Shown here piece after piece: positions 23,592 through 34,597 of a stretch of DNA of 64,000 nucleotides. Within the stretch, counting starts at the first letter, position 1. Every line of letters starts with the position of its first letter. The position numbers and the translations under genes were made by a program. A model generated the notes under the pieces. The model made no database searches. It saw nothing but the letters and a program-made list of their open reading frames with translations, and was not told where the DNA came from. Source of the stretch: Laguncularia racemosa (taxonomy: Eukaryota > Streptophyta > Magnoliopsida > Myrtales > Combretaceae); NCBI GenBank assembly GCA_037954665.1, contig JBBMOL010000039.1, positions 4,588,001 to 4,652,000 on the forward strand, written 5' to 3'.

Positions 23592-24987
23592 TGATAGGAA
23601 TTAAAATCTGACAAGACCTATCATTAAGGTAAGAACCAATGGATTTCGAATATTAGCGATGGGGGCTCATTTTGAGCACATCGACCCTAGAATTATTTTT
23701 TTACTAACCTCTTTTCTCTTATTCATGTATGGTATATTCCAACATGAATACTTATCATGCTTCACAGGGTGATGGACAAACTCACTTAGACTCAACTTGT
23801 GGGTTATCCATGGATTGACTTAAACCGGCGATGAGCTGGGCCAATGAATCTTATTGAAGAATTAGCATGTTGAAGACTATTTTTACTTGTAATTTATTTT
23901 CTTTGGACTATTTATGTTGTAAGTTTTTTGGACACTTTTCATTTGCTTGTAGTTATGTTTTTAGGATCGGCCACCCTAAAAGTGGTATAGTTGTAATTTT
24001 GTGAATTTTTTAACTTTAAAGGGAGCAAGTATAAATACTTGCTTAAGTAAGGTTTTTGGGGGAGAATTTTTTAGAATAGAACTTCATATTTTACGTGAGA
24101 GGGTTAGGTTTTATTTCTAATTCAATTGCTCTTTTCAATTTCAAATCCCAATTTGAGGTTGTGGCGAGTGGCATCAAGGTTAATTTGTGAGTAATATCAA
24201 ATTTACTTTGTTGTAATTTCCTTTCTTCTCTAGTGAGTAGTATCTAGGGTTGATTTAGATGTTTAATTGAATGAATTCGATTGCATTTGTAATCAAATTC
24301 TTGTTGCTACAATTGATTGGTTTTAGCCCTTAAGTTTTAGCCTTCAATTTAGCTTCATTTGAACCGTGGATCATTTTGTTGGGAAAGTGGATCACGGAAT
24401 TGGATCTTATTGTTCTTGTGTGTAATTCACATGGAATTACTTGTGATTATTGTTATATTGGAGGAAATTATAATTGTTGAATTGTTAATTGCAACTTTGA
24501 GCATTTTGATTTCACTGCATCTCTATTAGGGTTCACGCAAATTCTACTAGTTTGAACCGAGATTGGTTTTGTTCATTTAAGGTTTATAATTTGCACCAAT
24601 TGCATGTGCTTAACCCCTAATTTAGGCACATCATATTTGGTATCAGAGTTGCACATACTTGGTTCATTTCAATATTGATCACATGGTGTTGTGGAATTGG
24701 TTATAGATCTTAAGAATTGACGCTATTGTTCATGTGATTGGAAGCTAGTTTAATTGACATTATCTAATTATCTTTCAAATTGGTTTTACATGTACTTAAT
24801 CTTGGTTTTAGGCACATCATCTTTTGGTATCAAAGCTACTCACATTTGGATATTTAAGATTGAACACGTCAACATTCGAAGAATTGGTTCAAAAACATTG
24901 AAGATTAGCATAATTGTTGAATTAGTTGATTGACATTGTCTTTCAATTTTGGTTTTTGTGTGCTTAAACTTGGTTTTAGGCACATCA
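23592..24987 (+). repeat. Solo LTR D with two internal LTR-end/PBS modules
   Basis: It begins TGATAGGAATT (as in element C LTRs), ends GGCACATCA and is flanked by perfect copies of GCTGG (23587-23591 and 24988-24992). With no internal region, this is a solo LTR of 1396 bp. The TATA inverted repeat gcaagtataaatacttgc is at 24025-24042. Inside the LTR, CACATCA followed by TGGTATCAGAG occurs at 24627-24648. CACATCA with TGGTATCAAAGC occurs at 24813-24836. The true end is at 24981-24987. The modules are therefore 186 and 168 bp long. Confidence 0.88.
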
Positions 24988-25358
24988 GCTGGTGCTAATA
25001 GAGGTGGTGGGATGTTATTACACAGTCGTTCTAGAGAATTTGTGGACATGCTCTCCAATTTTGGCATGATATTGAGTTGCTCCAATTCTACCACTTGGGT
25101 TTAGAGCTTGGCATTACAATTCCTTATTAATTCATTTTAGGTTACTAGCATTTTATAAAGGTTTTCTAGATTTAGAAAACATTGGATGTCAATTTGATAG
25201 GAGTGTGTGTTTGCAATTTGATGGTAAGATTGTTAGGATGTTGTGGCTTGGATAGCTTAGTCTGCCACTAAAGTTTCTATTGTTTCCTTCGATTTGGTTG
25301 TTTTGGAGTGAGGTGCCATTTGTTTGATTGTGATTAAGATCACAAAGATGGCACAAAA
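24988..25358 (-). pseudogene. Element G leader and gag N-terminus
   Basis: The frame begins near MAPHSKTTKSKETIETLVAD and continues with FLNLENLYKMLVT, then ELEQLNIMPKLESMSTNSLE and RLCNNIPPPLLAPA. The open portion is 24840-25094, whose end extends artificially into D. It is a Tat gag N-terminus matching 9080-9290 of element T. The degraded PBS (tttgtgccatctttgtgatc on the minus strand) lies at about 25339-25358. Confidence 0.65.
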
Positions 25359-25848
25359 TGTTGTGCTATGTTTTTAGAAGGTGGTTGAATTTCTTGTAAA
25401 GTAGAAATAAATTAGGTTATGGGGTGTTGGAGTTTATTTCAGCTTGACCACTCTGATACCTAAGTTAATACAAGATAAGAATAAGGAAAATATCAAGAGT
25501 TTGAGGGTTCAAAAGTCCCTTACTTGATCGTCATTATCCTCTATTTATAAATGTACTAGAAAATCCTAAATTGGTAGGTACATTAATTCTCGAGATCTTC
25601 TCCTAACATGGTAGGGGTGTATCTTTGACCAATTCTCTTTCCTTATTCGTATCATTCTCATGCGCTTATCTATTGTAGGGATAGGCCAAGAAATCTGATC
25701 TAGAGGAGGAGATCGGGAACTCTCAATTTAGAGTCAAATCAAGTAATTTTGGGTTAGTAGGAGATTAGTGTAAGTGTAAGAGCTCATACAAGAGCTTGAT
25801 GGGCTGATATGAACCCTAGGAGGCCAAGCCTAAAATATTCTACTAACA
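25359..25848 (-). repeat. Element G 5' LTR
   Basis: TGTTAGTAG…GCACAACA on the minus strand, 490 bp. It shares with the T LTR the block around gatacg/aataaggaaa and tcaaagatacaccc, the phrase aacttaggtatcagagtgg and the terminal acccc.ata.cctaattt. The 'ggtatcagagt' word at about 25451-25464 resembles a tRNA-Met PBS but is LTR-internal, because T has it in both LTRs. Confidence 0.65.
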
Positions 25849-28399
25849 CTTTCATTCACGATAGAACATCAAGGCATCATTAATTTGTAGCATATTTTGT
25901 ACCATAGGCAACTATTATTAAACATCATAGTTAAGTTAACTATAATAATAGTTCTTATCTTCCTACTGAGGTAGATTTATGGGCTGGGTAACATAGCCTA
26001 TATATGCTGGATTGAGGCTAACGCACTGCCTTTGTTCTACCGACGACTACTGTTTGTTTGTATAATAAAGAGTATGACATGTCCAGAATAAAGAGCATTC
26101 AACTCTCTTCCTTGTTTGGTTGTATTACAAAAGAAATAGGGCTTTGTGATGTGTAATCCAAGTATTATCACTTTAACTCTATTGGTTTCGTTAATTGTTT
26201 AGTGTTTATATTATTAAATATATTATTGTGTTTTCCCATTAAATTTTGTTGGATTCCACTGCCACATCCAAACATTGTGCTAGAAAAGACTATGCTTCAC
26301 TTATTCTGATTTAGAAACCATAGGATTTCGAACTATATTACACCTATATTTGATCAATATGCTGCTATCGTATGTATTATGCCGTGATAAAATATGTCAA
26401 GCTAAAGTAGGTAGAAAACAATATAATTTATATATCCACGTATAGCTGTTTGTATTTTACAAAAATAACAATTTAATTCCTTATAGGGGCAAAATATGAC
26501 ATGTATCTTCTAAATTTAAAATAATCACATTTATCCAAATTTAGTAAAACGGGTATCATCGAACTTGTAAAAGAAGAATATATAAATATCCATATTAAAT
26601 AAGAGTTTAGCTTTCGGTCTTGGCTTGAGAAAAGTCTATCTTGGCTCTATATACTTCGGATATATAGCATAATACATAGAAGACCACAAATTCAATTGCA
26701 AAATTAATTAAGTAATGAAGTCAAATATATACCAAGTAGAACTATAAATCATTATACTTATCGGGTTCATAGCTTCTATAAGTTACAACTTTAACTCAAT
26801 TTAATCAAATATTGTGTCATCTTCCTTTTCACATGAATCAGACCAACATAAGGAAGTTATTCAAATATCAATTTTTTATTATGGAAAGCATCAACAAATT
26901 ATCATATGATTGCAAATTAAGCCATTTCGTTCCTAGATACATGTAACTTACGTAATAGCTAGCAACCCGCATCGAATTTTAACACAAAGATATTGCAAAC
27001 TCAGGAAAATATACACTTTTAGTTATATATATATATATATATATTACTTTTTTTTTTCTTTAACAACTTGTTTATTACATGCCGATTGCCGATTTGCAAT
27101 TTTTACCCCCTAAATTACCTCATTAAAGTAGGGGTAAAACAATAATTACCTCTAAGAATTATTTGATCCAAAATTTACTTTAAACTATTCTGATTATTTG
27201 AACTTGTCATGACCCGAAAGCAATTTAGCTATAACAATCCTATCTTGTATTCTAGCTGATGACAGGGGCTAATGGGTCAGCAGCTATCATAGAATTAATA
27301 TACATAAGGTGATAATAACACAACCACTCTTAAGAATCATTAGTTTAACAATGGAATATAATATAGATAAATATAATATGTAACTAAAGATATTCACATA
27401 TATTTACATAATATATATACAAAAGTAAATGTATAGTAAACATAGCTTACTTGGAATTGTTGCTCACTCGAACTGGTCAAACTGGTTAGTTATGTTTAGC
27501 TCCTAATAACTTGGAAATTTTATATGTATCAATTCCAATTTTTAGTTTTCGTATGAGTTACAAAAACATTAAGATTTGTCCATTGACTAAACTAGTGTAT
27601 ATAGAGAGAGAGAAAGGTACTAGGGCAATATACATATGGATAAGCCTATTATATACGCAAGTAAGGTTGAATTGTAATAGTGGTATCATATGACTTATTA
27701 AAATATTGCTTATTCAATTGTATCAAAACATATATGTCATTTATTCAATTATATTTTTGTTACGGGAAGGTCATCAAAAAACAATATTTTCCCATAATGA
27801 AGTATGAAAGTAGGCATTTTAGTTTACAATTATCCAAACCTGTTAAAATTAGTTTCATTAGGTTTATATGAACATGATGATACATAGTAGGGGTTCCAAT
27901 TATAAAAATATTCTAAAAAAGTGTCTTTTATGTAATTACATAAATTAGCTCATTTATAAATGTAATCACCTTATATCCATATTATATTACATAAATACTA
28001 TATTTTTCACAAATAGTGATAAGATACAGTATAATATGGAGTATGAGTATCTATCTCATTCTTAACTTGTATAGATCACTACAAAGGCTTAAGATATCAT
28101 AAAACTCACATGAAATTAAACCTTACCAAATCTGGTCAGCCTAATAGATAGTCTATTACATCAATTTTATCAAAGTACTTTAACTAGTAGTTACTTGATA
28201 TAGAATCCGCTTAGTAAATCAAGCCCTTTTTTCATAGAAAATTTAGAATAAATAGCATAGATCAAATAGTTCCACAGAAATTGCTATAAAATCCAAAAAA
28301 AAAAAAGTAGAATTAGTAATGCTATTCAATTCATTCGAAATTGGCTATCACCTATATAAATAAAATTATGTATTTACCCCTAGATATATAATTAATTAA
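25849..28399. other. AT-rich intergenic sequence, no gene recognised
   Basis: Bases 25860-26280 are of more balanced composition but show no frame with codon structure. Bases 26281-28399 are AT-rich, with an (AT)n run at about 27027-27046 and poly-A/T runs. The open frames at 27511-27871 are short, AT-biased and unsupported. No ends, target duplications or coding motifs were found. Confidence 0.5.
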
Positions 28400-28429
28400 G
28401 GGAATATTCATCAGGAAAAATATGAATAA

Positions 28430-28690
28430 AACATAAATTTTTTAAAAATTACACGAATAGAGTAGGGGAAAAATATTATGCCTAATAGTGTACCAAAAAC
28501 ACATGTAGTGCATGCGCTTTTAGTACAAGAAAAATTTGTAGTGAAAATGTATGCCCTGCATGCATTGCCAGTATAAAGAAAAATTCGTATTGAAAACACA
28601 TGCACTTTAGGTGTTCATGCATTTTTAGTACAAAGAAAAATTTGTACTAAAAACGTATGCACTCCATGCATTTTTAGTGCAATGTGAAAA
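28430..28690 (-). repeat. Cluster of palindromic GTACTAAAAACGTATGCA repeats
   Basis: At least four units of about 50-60 bp. In one, tgcatttttagtac (28619-28632) is followed 11 bases later by gtactaaaaacgtatgca (28645-28662). The two words are reverse complements except for a few bases, so a hairpin is possible. Related units occur at 950-1100 and 50110-50260. The minus-strand frame 28411-28605 is a by-product. Confidence 0.6.
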
Positions 28691-28815
28691 TGCATTGTAT
28701 ATGAGTACAATTAATAGGACCATTATTATAGAAATATCGTGAAGATCATGACAATAATTGAAAGTGAATATGGAATAAAATAAATACATGCAAAGTTATA
28801 ATATGATAATATAAT
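28691..28815. repeat. Repeat family X, right copy, segment 1
   Basis: The reverse complement matches 640-790: gtgattatattatcatatta, then tttattttattccata and the words gatc.tcacgatatttttata and ctattaattgtac. The match ends where Athila-type coding sequence begins, so the X copy is interrupted between here and 35461. Confidence 0.65.
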
Positions 28816-29151
28816 CACCAATATCGACCTTTAATTTCAATACATGTAAAGTGACTATGTGCACTAAAATGCTCTCCCACTTCTCTTAGGCTATAGAGTT
28901 TTGCAAAGTCGTAAATTTTAAGTGTATATATAAATTGCCTAATTACATGGTCAACACAACTTTTGAACAAATATGAATCATTCGAGAAATAATCCTTCAC
29001 TTAAGTAAATAATTTCCTCTTCAAATGAAGATCAAGATTATATGGCTTAACCCCATCGACCAAGTTATTGATAATATCTACATATCGTGGTATCTCAGAG
29101 AAGTTCACTACATAGAGATACTCATCCATAAAAATTTCCATGATGGGTTGA
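28816..29151 (-). pseudogene. Athila-type integrase N-terminus (zinc-binding) fragment
   Basis: Minus-strand translation gives EIPRYVDIINNLVDGVKPYN, then a stop, then VKDYFSNDSYLFKSCVDHVI, RQFIYTLKIYDFA and GEHFSAHSHFTCIEIKGRYW. This matches the segment between RNase H and integrase plus the HHCC domain in Athila-lineage pol. It is the continuation of 34598-35460 across element B, and is cut at 28816 against repeat X. Confidence 0.75.
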
Positions 29152-30356
29152 TGATGTGCCTAAAACCAAGATTAAATACATGCAAAACCAATTTGAAAGA
29201 CAAAAAAACAATATCAATCAAACTAGCTTCAATTACATGAACAATGGCATCAAATCTCAATGTTTGTAACTAATTCCTCAACACCACGTGAACAAGATTG
29301 AAATGAACCAAATATGTTGAGCTCTGATACCAAAAGATGATGTGCTTAAAAGGGGGTTTAAGCACATGTAATTGAATCAATCAACAATCACTAAAATGAC
29401 AAGATCAATTTGGTTCTAAGGGGTATAAAAACTGCATGAACCCTAAATGTGAAAGATGATCCGAAGGCTATATTTCAAGGTAATGAAAATCACAATGATG
29501 AAATCCTCAATTGAATCGCTAAATCAACTTAAAATACTAAGAGATTACCAATCTTCAACAATAAAAAAACAAGGTCGTATTCCTCCTTCCTAACAAAGTA
29601 ATCTACACCACAAAATGAAGCAAATTTGATGGTTAAAACTAATGTCAAAACCAATCAATTTTATAACATGATAGAATGATTTCAAATGAAAACAAAATCT
29701 GGCCAAGAATAATCCTAATCAACCCTAGATATAACCCACTAGTGATGAAAAAGAAACACAACAAAAAGGAATTGATATTACTTACAATTTCTCTTTGTTG
29801 CAACTAGCCACAATTTCAATTCTTGGTATTGAAATTAATAAGAGAAATTTGGATTTTAGGAAAAACCCTCACCTCACACGTAAAGTGTTTTCTAATTCTA
29901 AAAATTTTGGCTTCTTTTTCAAAACCCTACTTAAGCAAGTATTTATACTTGCTCCCTTTAGGGTTAAAAAGTTCACAAAATTACAACTTTACCACTTTTG
30001 GGGTAGTCGGTCCTAAAAGACAGTTACAAGCAAATGAAAGTGTCCCAAAAGAAATATTACAACTTAAATAGTCTAAAGAAACAATTACAATTACAAAAAT
30101 AATAAGAATCCTCAAAGAGCCCATGCATCGAGGCGATATCGATCACAGTAAGTCATTGGATGAGAATCTGATGATGTCCCTTTGCGATCAACAAATGAAA
30201 GTCATTTGGCATCCCGTAGAGAAATATTATTGTACTTGTAAGATTATTACTCAAATATTTATTAGATAAAAGAAATAAAGGTAAAACATGAGTGATTTGG
30301 ATCATCATCTAAATCGAGTTCTGTAACTATCTAGGTTGCCGGAAAAATTCTTATCA
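29152..30356 (-). repeat. Element B 3' LTR
   Basis: 1205 bp, TGATAAG…CACATCA on the minus strand. The TATA inverted repeat is at 29935-29952. A second LTR-end/PBS unit lies inside: TGATGTGC starts again at 29338, preceded on the plus strand by gctctgataccaaaaga (29321-29337). The module 29152-29337 is 186 bp. The polypurine tract agtcagaggaga lies at 30357-30368 on the minus strand. Confidence 0.88.
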
Positions 30357-31080
30357 TCTCCTCTGACTTTTGAAAGATTTGCCCTCAAATTTAGAGGGTC
30401 ATTTTCATAATTGAACCCGGATATCTCTATTGGCCCATTCTCCTGGTTACTAGATGTAATGGAAGTAGTTCCAATTTGCTCCTGGAATTTGTGCACCTCA
30501 GATGGAGTCATTAGTAATAGTACTATTCGAGACCCTCCCATATTGAACATATAGGTGTTTCTGAAACCATCATGTAACACCTTCCGATCAAACATCCAGA
30601 GCCTACCCAATAGCAAGTGGAACGCACACATAAGGATCACGTCACATAGAATCTCATTGTGATACTTCTACCCAACACTCACAGGCACCTTTACCCTTAG
30701 CATAACATGCATACTACCCCAATTATCCAACCAATGCAAATTATAAGGGTTAGGATGTGGATTAGTAGATAATTGTAATTTGTCTACTAGTGCAGTAAAT
30801 ATAACATTTGTGCAACTACCATTATCAATGATGAGTACACAAAGGTTACCTCTGATTTTGCAAGAAGTGTGAAATATGTTCTCCCTCTATATGTCCCTAG
30901 CATCAGGAGATAAGGTCAGAGTTCTACATAACACATTAATGGGTAAATACTGTTCACCTGTACCTTCCTCATGTGTTTTTGCAGTTGGATCATCATAGTA
31001 CTCCTACATTGCTATAGACAAATATGTAAACTCAACCTATTCCTTCTCATCCTCAATATCCTCTCCAGTGCCCTCCATAA
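30357..31080 (-). pseudogene. Element B aspartic protease fused to the pol C-terminus
   Basis: The minus-strand frame reads RENIFHTSCKIRGNLCVLII, then DNGSCTNV, LHWLDNWGSMHVM, HLLLGRLWMFDR and VLHDGFRNTYMFNMGGSRIV. The catalytic triad is D-N-G instead of D-S/T-G, so it would be inactive even without the stops. Open frame 30305-30640 then goes from TPSEVHKFQEQIG straight to DPLNLRANLSKVRGDD, as in A. This marks the deletion of RT through integrase. Confidence 0.8.
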
Positions 31081-31099
31081 CATTCATAACTCTCTTGTT

Positions 31100-32260
31100 T
31101 GGACATTATGCTGCCATATGCTCAAATCCCATGCATTTAAAGCATTTGATTTGGCGCATCTTTCCACTAGTAGATCTTGGAATAGTCTGTCTCACTTCTG
31201 GTGCTATTACCTCTTTACCCTTCCCAAAGGGTATATTTTCCCTATTAGTGCTAGGGGTAACTCTATCCACTGCCTTCATTATCTCACTTACCACCTTTGT
31301 CCCTCTTGATCGACCATCAACTACTATGGGCCTAGTAGTAGTATTGGGCCTGCTACTTGGAATCCTAAATAAGTTGGATTGCCTTTACCTCTCCACTTTT
31401 AAGGCCAACTAAATAGCCTCATCAAGTATATTGCATCATTGCAGCTCGACAATACACGTTATCTCATATTTCAGCCTTGAAACAAAGCGTGCTAGGGTTT
31501 GTTCTGGAGGCTCGATTGGCTACATCTAATCATGAGGGTTTCAAATTCCTGCACATAATCATCAACCGTCTTGCCTCCCTATCTCAATGTCTGCATATGC
31601 TCGAAAAGTTCCTATCTATAGTGCTTAGGAATAAATCTTTTTCCTCTGAACCCTCTTCATGTCCCTCCATGTCTATATCTCAACCTCCCCATCCCTATGC
31701 CTGTTGATAATTAGATTTTTCCACCACAAGGCAGCATATCTTATAAACTCAACAGCAGCCAGTTGGACTTGGGTGTTATCATCAATCTCATAGCATTCAA
31801 AGAGACCTTCAACCTTTTCCTCCCATTCCTGATAATCATCAGCTGTACCCCTGCCATCAAAAGAAGGCACTTGTAGCTTCATATATTCCAGTCCCCAAGG
31901 TGGCCTGAAATCCCTATTCGAGTAAGGATTAGCCCCCAAGTTGTCACCCCTCGCTTCCCTGTAGGGGTAATGATCTCCCTCCATCCTTTTACCCAGATTT
32001 CCTTCTCCCACTACCCTTTCTCTCTGGAAGTTCTGTGGAGCTACCCGAGGTGGTGCCTGAGGGTTTACCACCGGTGGTTATGATAATGTCATCCTGTTAG
32101 TCTTAGTTGCCAAAGTAGCAATAATAGTAGTAAGGTCCTAGAGCTGTTCTTCTAAAGTCCTCCTACCTACAGTATTATGACCCTGATCCCCACCAACCTG
32201 GCTATTGGCCTCATTACCAATTCCCCCATTCACACTTTCATTGAACATGTTGTGATTTGA
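31100..32260 (-). pseudogene. Element B gag with zinc knuckle
   Basis: The open frame 31673-32071 holds the capsid N-terminal half: PPRVAPQNFQRERVVGEGNL, LEYMKLQVPSFDGRGTADDY, then KVEGLFECYEIDD and EFIRYAALWWKN. The N-terminal helix RRTLEEQL is encoded near 32160. The zinc knuckle CFKCMGFEHMAA (31106-31294) loses its last cysteine to a stop just before CP. This is the homologue of element A gag and is better preserved in the middle. Confidence 0.8.
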
Positions 32261-33378
32261 AGAAGTAATCCTACAATTTATAGCACACTCCTTCAACAAC
32301 ACAACCTACATGTTTAACAACCACGATAATCTAATAGGCTCACGTCTCAAAAGCTTTAAGGCACAAGAAAATAATTCAATACTTTAAGTAAAATTCAATA
32401 AATGAAGTACAAGTACAACTTCTTCCAAGTAGATAGAATTTAATTCAACTACAAGTATTTAAGTAATTAGTTCAATTACTTTCACACTTTAATGATTTGT
32501 TTAAATTTTAAATTCTACTACCCAACCTTCCTTTTGTTGCCACGGTTTCACACTACAAATAACCACAATGTGCAGCACCTCACTACACACACAAATGTAC
32601 AATTTCACACCGCCACTCACTTCCCTTAATCACAATGCAAACACTCACCACCAATTTATACACCACTTGCAATCCCCTTCACTCAACACATATAAACGTA
32701 ACGCCACACACACACCTTTTACTTAGCACACAAATGCAATGCCACACACACACAGCCTTCACTAAATACACAAACACAATGCCACACACACACACCTTCT
32801 ACTCACGGTGCAACACACACACTTCCACACGTTGCATTCCTCCACCTTAACACAATTTTCCAAACCGTAACTTAATAAATAAGGTAGCAAAAAAATTCAA
32901 ATGATCTCACTTATTGCAACCTTTCCTCAAATGGTAAGAAGCCACTATCAAATTTAAATGAACACACAATAACTTCTATCACTTAATGCGTGTGTGTGTG
33001 TTTTTTTTTAAATCAAATAGCTTCTATATAACCCACACAATTCAAATATGAAAGAGTGTACAACTATACTCTTATTTCCGAAATCAACATGCAATGGATT
33101 ACACTTCCACTTCCTTCACAAATGAGGTAATTTTCAAATTTTGAAATTTGAATCAATAATACACTTCTACTCCTCTTCCCTTTCACGAAAATTATCAACT
33201 ACAAGGAGTTACAACAAGTCTTTCAATTCAACTTCAACAAGCAGCAAATTCACTTCTTAATCAAGACAATTGCGCAACCTCAATTCACAACATATAATTT
33301 CGGATCACAAATTGAAGAACCCTAATTGAACATGAAGATTAAGAAATCAACCAACACTACTCCCTTCTCTAAACTTGA
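32261..33378 (-). other. Element B leader with CA/TG-rich tracts
   Basis: Non-coding. The plus strand has repeated cacacacac tracts at 32700-32825 and a tgtgtgtgtg tract at 32992-33002. On the sense (minus) strand most of it is G/T-rich, as in A and C. The threonine/histidine-rich plus-strand frame 32635-32850 is a microsatellite translation, not a gene. Confidence 0.6.
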
Positions 33379-33390
33379 GCTCTAATACCA
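33379..33390 (-). other. Element B primer-binding site
   Basis: The minus strand reads TGGTATTAGAGC, one mismatch from the tRNA-iMet PBS TGGTATCAGAGC, five bases after the 5' LTR end. Confidence 0.85.
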
Positions 33391-33395
33391 AAAGA

Positions 33396-34597
33396 TGATG
33401 TGCCTAAAACCAAGATTAAGCACATGCAAAACCAATTTGAAAGACAAACAAACAATGTCAATTAAACTAGCTTCAATTACATGAACAATGGCATCAAATC
33501 TCAATGTTTATAACCAATTCCTCAACACCATGTGAACAAGATTGAAATGAACCAAATATGTTGAGCTCTGATACCAAAAGATGATGTGCCTAAAAGGGGG
33601 TTTAAGCACATGTAATTAAATCAATCAACAATCACTAAAATGACAAGATCAATTCGGTTCCAAGGGGCACAAAAATTGAATGAACCCTAAATGTGAAAGA
33701 TGATCAAAAGGCTATATTTCAAGGTAATGAAAATCACAATGATGAAATCCTCAATTGAATCACTACATCAAATTAAAATACCAAGAGATTACCAATCTTC
33801 AACAATAAAAAAATAAGGCTGTATTCCTCCTTCCTAAGGTAATGCACGCCACAAAATGAAGCAAATTTGATGGTTAGAACTAATGTCAAAACCAATCAAT
33901 TTTATAACATGATAGAATGATTTCAAATGAAATCAAAATTTGACCAAGAATAATCCTAATCAACCCTAGATATAACTCACTAGTGATGAAAAAGAAACAC
34001 AACAAAAAGAATTGATATTTACTCACAATTTCTCTTTATTGCAACTTGCCACAATTTCAATTCTTGGTATTGAAATGGATAAGAGCATTTTGGATTTTAG
34101 GAAAAACCTTAACCTCACACATGAAGTATTTTCTAATTCTAAAAATTTTGGCTTCTTTTTCAAAACCCTACTTAATCAAGTATTTATACTTGCTTCCTTT
34201 AGGGTTAAAAAGTTCACAAAATTACAACTATGCCACTTTTAGGGTGGCCAGTCCTAAAAGACAATTACAAGCAAATGAGAGTGTCCCAAAAGAAAGATTA
34301 CAACTTAAATAGTCCAAAGAAACAATTACAAATACAAAAATAATAAGAATCCTCAAAGAGCTAATGCATCAAGGTGATGTCGATCATAGCGGGTCATTGG
34401 ATGAGAATCTAATGATATCCCTTTGCGATCAACAAATGAAAGTCATCTGGCATCCCACAGAGAAATATTATTGTACTTGTAAGATTATTACTCAAATATT
34501 TATTAGATAAAAGAAATAAAAGTAAAACATGAGTGATTTGGATTATCATCCGAATCAAGTTCTATAACCATCTAGGTTGCCGGACAAATTCCCATCG
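33396..34597 (-). repeat. Element B 5' LTR
   Basis: 1202 bp partner of 29152-30356. It contains the same internal duplicated LTR-end/PBS module: TGATGTGCC at 33396 and again at 33582, 186 bp apart. The module was therefore already part of the LTR when B transposed. The TATA inverted repeat at 34176-34193 has one changed base (tcaagtat). Confidence 0.88.

Larger units (their letters stand above)
23461..25848 (-). mobile_element. Element G: 5' fragment of a Tat-lineage element
   Basis: Minus strand: a 490 bp LTR at 25359-25848, a leader with degraded PBS and the N-terminal half of gag. It then ends against element F. It belongs to the same family as element T, because both the LTR and the gag N-terminus match T along their length. 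Solo LTR D is inserted in the gag frame. Confidence 0.7.
29152..34597 (-). mobile_element. Element B: non-autonomous gypsy-type LTR element with gag and protease only
   Basis: LTRs at 29152-30356 and 33396-34597 are flanked by perfect copies of GTTGA (29147-29151 and 34598-34602). The internal 3.0 kb encodes gag and protease on the minus strand, then the terminal DPLNLRANL segment of pol. There is no RT, RNase H or integrase. It has the same architecture as A but clearly different sequence, so this is a family rather than a single accident. It is inserted between the RNase H and integrase parts of an Athila fragment. Confidence 0.9.

Noticed and set aside
23461..25848. F and G as one element with LTRs at 21198-21759 and 25359-25848
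   Set aside because: The two LTRs do not match each other. G's LTR and gag match the Tat element T, whereas F's pol end matches the A/B/C group.
32635..32850. Threonine/histidine-rich 71-residue frame
   Set aside because: Encoded by CA microsatellites in the non-coding leader of element B. The mirror case is on the minus strand at 53713-54423.
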